From NCBI GenBank assembly GCA_000436695.1, contig HF992643.1, positions 1-13,375 of the forward strand: a DNA stretch of 13,375 bases, given 5' to 3'. This document shows positions 1 through 5,626 of this stretch, piece by piece; positions within the stretch are counted from its first letter, which is position 1, and the number at the start of each line of letters is the position of its first letter. The translations under genes and the position numbers were made by a program. Origin of the DNA: Prevotella sp. CAG:1185. Its GTDB lineage: Bacteria; Bacteroidota; Bacteroidia; Bacteroidales; Bacteroidaceae. Under the pieces are notes generated by a model. The model did no database searches. It saw only the letters and a list, made by a program, of their open reading frames with translations, and was not told the origin of the DNA.

Positions 1-430
1 TGCCGAAGACAGCGCCCTCGGCTCCCCCGCCGTTGGCTATCATCGAGGCCTCATCTACAATGAAGAGCGTGTCGTGATACATATTGTCGTTAAGACTGAA
101 GCCTGTCGACTCGCCCGCAAATGTCTTCTGACGATATATGCGCCGATGAATGGTGAAGGCAGGACGCCCGGCGTTGACCGAAAACACTTTGGCGGCACGC
201 CCCGTAGGGGCAAGCAGTATGACTTTATGGCGCAACTTTACGAGCGTCTTTACGATGGCAGCGGCAAGAGAAGTCTTGCCCGTACCTGCCGAACCGCGCA
301 TAATCATCACCGAATTAGCGTCGCGGTCGAGCATGAAACGGCTGAACACGGCCGTTGCCTCTGCCTGGTCGGCAGTGGGCACAAAGCCGAAAGTCTGTAT
401 TATCTGAGTTGCCAGTTCTTCAACAATCAT
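1..430 (-). CDS. RecD/Pif1-like superfamily 1 DNA helicase, N-terminal part (3' end outside window)
   Basis: The first 143 residues of an ATP-dependent helicase are present; the rest lies beyond base 1. A likely Q-motif region (FVPTADQAEA, about residues 16-25) is followed by a Walker A motif GSAGTGKTS (46-54; K52 and T53 bind nucleotide), a motif Ia-like LLAPTGRAAK (about 72-81) and a Walker B/motif II FIVDEASMI (123-131). The DEAS form and the APTGRAAK segment are typical of RecD2/Pif1-type SF1B helicases, which unwind DNA 5' to 3'. No RecD2-like N-terminal extension is present, as the Walker A starts within 50 residues, so this is probably the short Bacteroidota form rather than RecD of RecBCD. 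The ATG at 428-430 is the first start upstream of the motifs; no clear Shine-Dalgarno is seen. It diverges from the pseudopilin-like gene. Confidence 0.88.
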   Translation of the reverse strand, partial: MIVEELATQIIQTFGFVPTADQAEATAVFSRFMLDRDANSVMIMRGSAGTGKTSLAAAIVKTLVKLRHKVILLAPTGRAAKVFSVNAGRPAFTIHRRIYRQKTFAGESTGFSLNDNMYHDTLFIVDEASMIANGGGAEGAVFG

Positions 431-448
431 CAGTTTTTATGCCAAAGG

Positions 449-480
449 TTTGATTTTACGAATTATTTAGTGTAATTTTG
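449..480 (+). promoter_or_regulatory. Bacteroidota-type sigma-ABfr promoter for the 603-2585 gene group
   Basis: TTTG at 449-452, a 20-base spacer, then TAATTTTG at 473-480 matches the known Bacteroidota -33/-7 consensus (TTTG, 19-21 bases, TAnnTTTG) exactly. Transcription would start near 487, giving a leader of about 115 bases before the ATG at 603. Seen by eye; no transcript data. Confidence 0.6.
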
Positions 481-512
481 CAAATGCACAGAATGTGCAA
501 GCATAATGCAAA
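481..512 (-). promoter_or_regulatory. Candidate divergent promoter for the helicase gene
   Basis: On the minus strand, TTTG (512-509) is followed after 20 bases by TGCATTTG (488-481), one base off the TAnnTTTG -7 box. The -7 box directly abuts that of the opposing plus-strand promoter. The leader to the helicase ATG at 430 would be about 45 bases. Confidence 0.4.
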
Positions 513-602
513 CTTACATAAAATAATTGATATTTTATGCCATGTGAACTAAGAAAATATTATTCTTAAAGCTCACCGGCCATAAAAAAAGTCAATAGAG
601 CA

Positions 603-1082
603 ATGATTAAAATCAGCAATAATCACATTCTGGCACTCATTGCCGCAGTGCTGGCCGTAACGTGCGTGATGAGCGTCTGCTCGCCCATAAGGTTTGAGCG
701 GCAGCAGGCCGGACGCGAACAGGCTGTGAAAGAGCGCCTCATAAAGATAAGGTATGCCGAAGAAAAATACCGCAAGGCAAACGGAGTTTACAGCGGAAGT
801 TTCGACATACTGGTTAAAGAAGGCTATTTGGCCGACTCGCTGCAGTATATACCATATACGGAGAAAAAAAAATTCGATCTGACGGCAACAACGCAGATAG
901 GCAAGTCGGGCAGACAGATACCGCTGATGGAATGTGGAGCGATGTATAACGACTATCTGTCGGGACTCGACGAAAACAGCATAGCCAACCTCATTGAGGA
1001 GGCAAACAACGCCGGAAGATACCCCGGACTAAAAATTGGAGATATAACCACACCTAATGACAATGCAGGAAACTGGGAATAA
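603..1082 (+). CDS. Small membrane-anchored protein, pseudopilin-like, function unknown
   Basis: A 159-residue protein with one N-terminal hydrophobic segment (about residues 8-26), then a charged, probably helical stretch (RFERQQAGREQAVKERLIK) and a segment reading EEKYRKANGVYSGSFDILVKEGYL. That layout (membrane helix, amphipathic helix, Y..ANG.Y...FD.L...GYL) and the C-terminal DNAGNWE ending resemble type II secretion/type IV pseudopilins. However, no prepilin peptidase site (G followed by FTLxE) is visible, and no secretion ATPase or prepilin peptidase gene is nearby. The product is expected in the inner membrane with the bulk outside the cytoplasm. Its last 26 bases overlap the next gene, implying translational coupling with DUF3822. 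The fold assignment is inference from pattern; the gene itself is well supported. Confidence 0.8.
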   Translation: MIKISNNHILALIAAVLAVTCVMSVCSPIRFERQQAGREQAVKERLIKIRYAEEKYRKANGVYSGSFDILVKEGYLADSLQYIPYTEKKKFDLTATTQIGKSGRQIPLMECGAMYNDYLSGLDENSIANLIEEANNAGRYPGLKIGDITTPNDNAGNWE

Positions 1083-1878
1083 CATAATAACAAAGAAACC
1101 GAGGCTTACCATACGTATAGGCAAGCACTCGCTGTCGTTCTCTGCACTGAGCGCAGAAGCTGCTGAAGGAATAACGTTTGAGCCTTACACCGTAAGAAGC
1201 GGCATATCCATGGCGGCAAATCTCAGAGAGGCATTCAAAGAGATTGACATTCTGCACAGCGGATGGCAAAGGGCAATGGTGCTGCTCGATTCGCCCGTGA
1301 TAATGATTCCTATCGACGAATTTAACGAGAACCAGAAAGATATGCTCTATAACTATGCCATCACCGGACATGAAGGCGAAGTGGTTATGTCGAGCGTGCT
1401 GCCGTCGCTCAACGCCGTGGCAGTGTATTCGATAAACAAAGACCTCAAACTGGTTATCGACGACCACTTCAGCGACGTAAGGTTTGCGCACGTGTGCGAA
1501 TCGGTGTGGAATCATCTTTACCGCCGCAGTTTCACGGGTATAAGGCAGAAGCTTTATGCGTATTTTCACGACAAGAAACTCGATGTGTTCAGCTTTCAGC
1601 AAAACAGGTTTAAGTTTACAAACAGTTTTAACACCGACCTTGCCCCCGATGCCGTCTATTTTATCCTCAATGTATGGAAACAGCTCACCTTTGACAATAA
1701 GCGCGACGAGCTGCATCTTGTAGGCGAACTGCCCGACAGGGACACGCTTACGCAAGAACTGCGCACATTTATCCAAAACGTATATGTCATCAATCCGAAG
1801 GCTGAATTTAACCGTGCCCCGATAACGGCAATAAAGAACATTCCTTACGACCTGATAACATATTTCGTGAAGAGCTGA
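1057..1878 (+). CDS. DUF3822 family protein (actin-like ATPase fold)
   Basis: A 273-residue protein recognised as DUF3822 from its N-terminal strand pattern (RLTIRIGKHSLSFSAL), the FKEIDIL...MVLLDSPVIMIP segment and the central HEGEVVMSS...NAVAVYSI region. From memory, the solved relative BT_3980 of Bacteroides thetaiotaomicron has an actin/ASKHA-type fold; the biochemical role is unknown. No signal peptide or membrane segment is seen, so it is probably cytoplasmic. Two ATGs are possible (1057 and 1063); both lie inside the end of the preceding gene, so the pair is probably translationally coupled. By analogy, PilM and GspL are actin-fold partners of pilin systems, which makes the pairing with a pseudopilin-like protein suggestive, but this is inference. 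Confidence 0.85.
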   Translation: MTMQETGNNIITKKPRLTIRIGKHSLSFSALSAEAAEGITFEPYTVRSGISMAANLREAFKEIDILHSGWQRAMVLLDSPVIMIPIDEFNENQKDMLYNYAITGHEGEVVMSSVLPSLNAVAVYSINKDLKLVIDDHFSDVRFAHVCESVWNHLYRRSFTGIRQKLYAYFHDKKLDVFSFQQNRFKFTNSFNTDLAPDAVYFILNVWKQLTFDNKRDELHLVGELPDRDTLTQELRTFIQNVYVINPKAEFNRAPITAIKNIPYDLITYFVKS

Positions 1879-2036
1879 GCCGCAGGCTGCACACGGACAG
1901 CGGTAACGCCTGAAAGCCTAGCCGCAGAAACGGCATGAGGCGAAACTGCAGGCAGCTCACTACAAGCCCCCAGACGGAGCACGGACAGGCAGCAGGCCTC
2001 AACAGAAAGCCACAACAACATTAGGAATAAACTGAA

Positions 2037-2585
2037 ATGAGAATAATTACAGGAATATATAAAGGACGCCACTTTGACATACCGCGCACGTTCAAGGCAA
2101 GACCGACAACGGACTTTGCCAAGGAAAACATATTCAATGTGCTTAACGGATACATCGACCTTGAAGACGCCATAGCGCTCGACCTCTTCTCGGGTACGGG
2201 CAGCATATCGCTCGAACTGGTGTCTAGAGGATGCCAGAGCGTGATAAGCGTGGAGGCCGACCGCGACCATCATGCCTTCATAAAGCAATGCCTGAAGAAG
2301 CTCGGCACCGACAGATGCATCGCCCTGCGAGGCGATGTGTTCCGCTTCATAAAGAGCTGCCATCAGCAGTTCGACTTCATCTTTGCCGATCCTCCCTACG
2401 CCCTGCCCGAACTGCCCACTTTGCCCAAACTAATACTTGAGCGCGGACTGCTGAAGCCCAACGGCATCTTCGTATTCGAACACGGCAAGAACAACAGTTT
2501 TGAGGATGTGCCCGGATTCATTGAGCACAGGGCATACGGCAGCGTGAACTTCAGCCTGTTCCGACAGCCGGAAGTGCAGGAATAG
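2037..2585 (+). CDS. rsmD: 16S rRNA (guanine(966)-N2)-methyltransferase RsmD
   Basis: A 182-residue class I SAM-dependent methyltransferase of the usual RsmD length. RsmD methylates G966 of 16S rRNA (E. coli numbering) on the small ribosomal subunit. The N-terminus MRIITGIYKGRHFDIP followed by ARPTTDFAKENIFNVL (21-36) is the RsmD signature. Motif I LDLFSGTGSI (49-58) binds SAM, an acidic residue after strand 2 (SVEAD, 71-75) contacts its ribose, and the catalytic motif IV is FADPPY (116-121). The ATG at 2037 gives the standard N-terminus. A 158-base spacer separates it from DUF3822, so it may be co-transcribed or have its own signals. No truncation or odd composition is seen. Confidence 0.95.
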   Translation: MRIITGIYKGRHFDIPRTFKARPTTDFAKENIFNVLNGYIDLEDAIALDLFSGTGSISLELVSRGCQSVISVEADRDHHAFIKQCLKKLGTDRCIALRGDVFRFIKSCHQQFDFIFADPPYALPELPTLPKLILERGLLKPNGIFVFEHGKNNSFEDVPGFIEHRAYGSVNFSLFRQPEVQE

Positions 2586-2742
2586 CATTGCCTGCGTATT
2601 TTTATAAAATGTTTTTATTTTACTATCACACCGTCACAATATGACATAACCCGTTGCGTGTCAAGTTGATATACCGCGATAGTGAATAGTGTTTTACTGC
2701 CACGGCATGTCATTCGGCAATCTTCTGGAAAATGCTAAGGTA

Positions 2743-2773
2743 AAGAGACCATGGCAAAACAGCATGGTCTCTT
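2743..2773. terminator. Perfect 11-bp hairpin between converging genes
   Basis: AAGAGACCATG (2743-2753) pairs perfectly with CATGGTCTCTT (2763-2773) around a 9-base loop. It lies between rsmD (plus, ends 2585) and the nuclease-like gene (minus, ends 2780), so it can serve both. The flanking T-tracts are weak: CGTGTTTTATT on the plus side, TTTACCTTA on the minus side. The stretch 2586-2742 before it shows nothing else recognisable. Confidence 0.6.
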
Positions 2774-2779
2774 CGTGTT

Positions 2780-3358
2780 TTATTCTTTCCAGATGTTTTC
2801 CCACTTATCTTCGAATGTAATGCCTTTGAACGGATTGTGGAATGCCTTATGCCTTGAAGTCTCTTTTTCGTCTTCCCCCATAAGGTTCTTTATGGGAAAT
2901 CCGGCTGGGGCAGACAAGACCAAAGGCTTTTCCCGGTCCCAATCATGTATGTACCAATGATGTAGTTCATACGCGAGTTTTATGAAATCCTTACGTGAAA
3001 TGACGAAAAAGCGGTATTTAGAAACCCCGTCTTTCTCCTCTTGATATATGAGAACATAAGGACCTTTCACATTATCTTCCAAATACTTGATATCTTGGGT
3101 CTGCTCCATCGTAAAGCCAATAGGGATGTTTTTTGGGTTACAAGTTTTTACTTGTACCAAAGCTGTTTTGGGCTTCCATCTTAAATCTCCGTCTTCACTT
3201 AGATCGCTGTTAAGGCAGATTATGTCGATAGACTTGTAATTCTTGATTGTGCAGTTGGCATTGAAAGCGTCCCAACCTTGTTGCATCAGTTTCGCAACAA
3301 CTAAACTCTCGCCAATCGCGCCCATACGCGCTTTGGCAGACTGATTATTTTTTGCCAT
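2780..3358 (-). CDS. Candidate PD-(D/E)XK (restriction-endonuclease-like) nuclease
   Basis: A 192-residue protein. Its N-terminal half has the order expected of a restriction-endonuclease fold: helix with GAIGES (E17), a long hydrophobic helix VVAKLMQQGWDAF, then SIDIICLN (D45), a hydrophilic hairpin, and ALVQVKTC (Q69, K71). The QVK in place of (D/E)XK resembles the QxK variant of Mrr-type nucleases. The C-terminal half (KYRFFVISRKDF onward) is not recognised. An upstream TTG at 3380-3382 would add 8 residues and overlap the upstream gene; the ATG at 3358 is preferred and leaves an 11-base gap, so the two genes form one operon. The pair sits between core genes and looks AT-richer by eye. Exact family is uncertain; cellular target unknown. 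Confidence 0.7.
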   Translation of the reverse strand: MAKNNQSAKARMGAIGESLVVAKLMQQGWDAFNANCTIKNYKSIDIICLNSDLSEDGDLRWKPKTALVQVKTCNPKNIPIGFTMEQTQDIKYLEDNVKGPYVLIYQEEKDGVSKYRFFVISRKDFIKLAYELHHWYIHDWDREKPLVLSAPAGFPIKNLMGEDEKETSRHKAFHNPFKGITFEDKWENIWKE

Positions 3359-3369
3359 GTCCAATAATT

Positions 3370-4500
3370 TTATTTGTTCCAATTATATTCCGCACCTAAT
3401 ATTTTGAGTGCTAAATAGTGCCAATATTCCTGGTCGAAGTTCGGCGTGTATGTCGACATAAGCACGAGGTTCTCTTCCGAGCGAGCCATGTTGAATGAGT
3501 GGGCGCGCCTTGCCACGTCTACCGAAGGCGCGTCCTTGTCCAATCGGAAAAACACTGTGCCGACACGGGTCATATTAAATTTCTGGCGGAAGCAGTCTTT
3601 AAGGTCAAGCGTATGGTTGTCAAGCATGAAGGTGTATTCATCTTCTTTCCCGCTCCATTTAAATGTTCCGAGCGCCATACAGGTAGGTTTAGACATGCCG
3701 TTTTCCTTTACTCCGATTACGTCTCCAGTGTAGATGTATTCTCCACGGCTGTCCCGGTATCTAGTATTTACGCCGGCGAAAATTACTTTATGTGCGTAGC
3801 CACGATTAAAACACTCGTCACCAAATGTTTCGAGAACAGCCTCTTGGTCATGCTCGGCCGCCCATTTGTCGTCGGTGTCCCACACGTAAAATTGCCCGTT
3901 GTGGAAAAAGAAATCGCCGAGACGCTTGTATCCGAACTTGTTCTGGTCGATGACATACCTCACCCCTACGTAAGGCACGAAGTCTAATATACCTGCACCA
4001 ATCTGGTAACTGTACTTTTTGCAGAGGCTTTTCAGTATATCGTCGGAAATCACACGCGGCACTTCTTCGGTTTCCCGTCGTGGTTTTATTTCGAGTTGGA
4101 AGCTTACTATCATCCAAGGCCCCCACCCTTCAGGCCGCGTTATGTTTGGTACATTTATGCAGTCCTCGAATATTTTTGCCATGTCAATGTCCTTGAAGCC
4201 TGCAATTCCACAGCCCACGCGCGTAAGCAAGAACCTGTTTTGCGGATGCGCCTTTGCGTATTCGACAAACTTATCGGCGTAAGGTCTTATGTCTTCGATG
4301 TTCCTGAACATCGTCGGAATGGCGTAACACCGCCCCGTAGGGCCGTCGCCCACGCCCCATTCCGCACCGAATTTCTCATACGCTGTGCGTGCCGCACCGC
4401 CATAGTGATGACCTTCAAGGTTGCTCCCGAAAACAAAAATCTCGCACTTCGACAGTTCGGTAATACGTTCGGGGGTATTGTGTTTGTTTTTCTTTCTCAT
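3370..4500 (-). CDS. Macro-domain-like (A1S_2505-type) protein with YopX-like segment
   Basis: A 376-residue protein. Residues about 20-135 carry the pattern IFVFGSNLEGHHYGGAA (21-37), GRCYAIPT (56-63) and FLLTRVGCGIAGF (90-102), which I recognise from the phage-associated A1S_2505-type family and macro-like folds; such folds bind ADP-ribose or related nucleotides. A central segment, NTRYRDSRGEYIYTGDVIGV (245-264), recalls the D.NG.EIYEGDIV motif of YopX-like phage proteins. The rest, to the aromatic C-terminus, is not recognised. No signal peptide or membrane segment is visible. It is the first gene of a two-gene unit with the nuclease-like gene. An enzymatic or sensing role toward NAD-derived metabolites is inference. 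The ATG at 4500 is followed by a lysine-rich start. Confidence 0.75.
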   Translation of the reverse strand: MRKKNKHNTPERITELSKCEIFVFGSNLEGHHYGGAARTAYEKFGAEWGVGDGPTGRCYAIPTMFRNIEDIRPYADKFVEYAKAHPQNRFLLTRVGCGIAGFKDIDMAKIFEDCINVPNITRPEGWGPWMIVSFQLEIKPRRETEEVPRVISDDILKSLCKKYSYQIGAGILDFVPYVGVRYVIDQNKFGYKRLGDFFFHNGQFYVWDTDDKWAAEHDQEAVLETFGDECFNRGYAHKVIFAGVNTRYRDSRGEYIYTGDVIGVKENGMSKPTCMALGTFKWSGKEDEYTFMLDNHTLDLKDCFRQKFNMTRVGTVFFRLDKDAPSVDVARRAHSFNMARSEENLVLMSTYTPNFDQEYWHYLALKILGAEYNWNK

Positions 4501-4660
4501 GTCAAAACGTTTTTTTACAGGTGTAAAAAGCAGGAAACCAGTTCTCTTACCTACTTCATCATACAGACTACCGCTAAATCGTCTATAATCACGCGAATCA
4601 AATCACACGACATAAGAATGACTCGCATTGGAATCTGCTTGTAGCGGTCGTTAAATTTTG

Positions 4661-4689
4661 CAAAGTTAGAAAAAAAACAAAAAAGCAAA
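4661..4689 (-). promoter_or_regulatory. Candidate promoter for the macro-like/nuclease cassette
   Basis: On the minus strand TAACTTTG (4668-4661) fits the -7 box exactly. The nearest TTTG (4689-4686) leaves a 17-base spacer, shorter than the usual 19-21. Transcription would start near 4654, giving an unusually long leader of about 150 bases. Confidence 0.4.
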
Positions 4690-4720
4690 GAACATAAAAG
4701 ATAATATTGACATGAAAATC

Positions 4721-4824
4721 ACATCAGCGGCGAGAATACACGCAATTATTGCCGAAGCTACAGAAGTCTATGTTTGTAGAGCCACAGGTTGACAGTCTAG
4801 TCTGGCGTCGCTTACAAGCATCTT
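4721..4824 (-). pseudogene. Decayed 3' fragment of a second cardiolipin synthase gene
   Basis: Bases 4721-4744 match 5629-5652 of cls at 23 of 24 positions, and 4745-4798 match 5801-5854 at 46 of 54, same strand and order (hand alignment). Weaker similarity continues to about 4824. About 148 bases present in cls (5653-5800) are missing, which breaks the frame. Read on the minus strand, the fragment still shows KMLVSD, then LSTCGSTNIDFCSFGNN (cls: LSTCGSTNIDFRSFDNN), and separately RVFSPLM before a TGA. The histidine of the second HKD motif is replaced. No N-terminal part is found upstream. It is a relic of a duplicated or displaced cls allele. Confidence 0.8.
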
Positions 4825-4835
4825 CTCTAACAGAG

Positions 4836-4871
4836 AGCCGGAAGGCGAGGATGAATAACCGCCGTCCGGCC
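4836..4871. repeat. GC-rich imperfect hairpin
   Basis: AGCCGGAAGGCG (4836-4847) and CGCCGTCCGGCC (4860-4871) pair at 10 of 12 positions around a 12-base loop. No T-run follows on either strand, so it is not a classical terminator. It sits directly beside the cls relic and stands out in AT-rich surroundings. Confidence 0.5.
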
Positions 4872-5136
4872 TAAGCCTATTATTATTTGCATTTTCGGTT
4901 GAAAGTCAGACCCAACTGACATGAGTTGAAAATATGACGGATTATAACATCTAATCTGAAAGAGATTACGGCTGAAGCAAATAAGAATATTCCATAAATA
5001 AAATACAAAAGACGGCAAACTGCATTGCAAAAGGTATGCTTTTGTATCCTGAAACACGGCCTTTTACAATATCAAAGCACAGCTTTTCGGCTGAATAAGT
5101 TATTCTGTTAATGCGTAATACCGTAAAAAAGTTTTG

Positions 5137-5355
5137 TTAAAAACTCGTCACTCATCACAAAGCCGCCTAATTCACTAATAATCAAGATGTTATAGTGTGA
5201 CGAGTTTAATTTGCAACTCATCACATCGAGGTCTACCAAAATCAGGAAAGGCCACAAAAGTCATGGTGTGACGAGTTGCGAAATCAACTCATCACACCAT
5301 AACGCTATGTATATCAACACGTTACGCACGAATGTGATGAGTGACGAGTTTTTAA
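5137..5355. mobile_element. 219-bp element with perfect 23-bp terminal inverted repeats (MITE-like)
   Basis: The ends (5137-5159 and 5333-5355) are exact inverted copies of 23 bases, beginning TTAAAAACTCGTCAC. Inside are two more hairpins built of the same word: TGTGACGAGTT (5196-5206) with AACTCATCACA (5215-5225), and ATGGTGTGACGAGTTG (5263-5278) with CAACTCATCACACCAT (5285-5300), each with one mismatch. In all, eight half-sites of the type ACTCRTCA lie in both orientations. No transposase is encoded. TTAA occurs at both outer edges and could be target duplication or part of the repeat. A non-autonomous transposable element is the simplest reading; a protein-binding array or a structured RNA is possible. 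Confidence 0.6.
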
Positions 5356-5626
5356 AGAAAATATTTTTAGATTGTATTTGGCAAAATAAGTTGCAACAAA
5401 AACATTTAACACAAATCATTCATTAGACCGTATATAGTTTTATCATCTTATGTATCAACACTTTAAGCCACATTATTATCTTTCTTTGTTGCCCTGCCGT
5501 CTGCTCTTTATTAACTAAACCCGCGATTCAGTCTGAAAGGCGAAACACGATGCATTTTTATAAGATAGACATTAAACCGCGACAAATTTAAATGGCAAAG
5601 TGGATATAGTTATAAAAAATTGTTGG

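Larger units (their letters stand above)
4501..5626. other. 1.1-kb gene-free stretch between the cassette and cls
   Basis: No intact gene is supported. In order the stretch holds the leader and promoter candidate of the macro-like gene (4501-4690), a decayed cls 3' fragment (4721-4824), a GC-rich hairpin (4836-4871), a 9-bp stem ATACAAAAG (5003-5011) with CTTTTGTAT (5039-5047), the 219-bp inverted-repeat element (5137-5355), and an AT-rich remainder (5356-5626) in which nothing further was recognised. Small open frames here (for example 4827-5057 minus, 5211-5426 plus) start at non-ATG codons, cross these structures and resemble nothing known to me. Confidence 0.7.

Noticed and set aside
603..1082. 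Genuine type IV prepilin
   Set aside because: No prepilin peptidase cleavage motif and no pilus assembly genes in the window; only pilin-like layout is claimed.
1054..1776. Long open frame (240 codons) antisense to DUF3822
   Set aside because: Low-complexity shadow of the real gene; the plus-strand frame has family motifs and operon context.
3359..3382. TTG start at 3380-3382 for the nuclease-like gene
   Set aside because: An ATG lies 8 codons downstream, next to the first recognisable motif, and avoids overlap with the upstream gene; TTG cannot be fully excluded.
2780..4500. DarT-DarG toxin-antitoxin system
   Set aside because: The macro-like protein could suggest DarG, but the partner has nuclease-like motifs and no DarT ADP-ribosyltransferase features are seen.
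4827..5057. 76-codon open frame on the minus strand
   Set aside because: It starts at GTG, crosses the GC-rich hairpin, and has no recognisable domain or promoter.
5137..5355. CRISPR array
   Set aside because: Repeat words alternate in orientation and spacing is irregular; there are no equal-length spacers and no cas genes.
5211..5426. 71-codon open frame on the plus strand across the inverted-repeat element
   Set aside because: It starts at TTG inside a palindrome, runs through three repeat units, and resembles no known protein.
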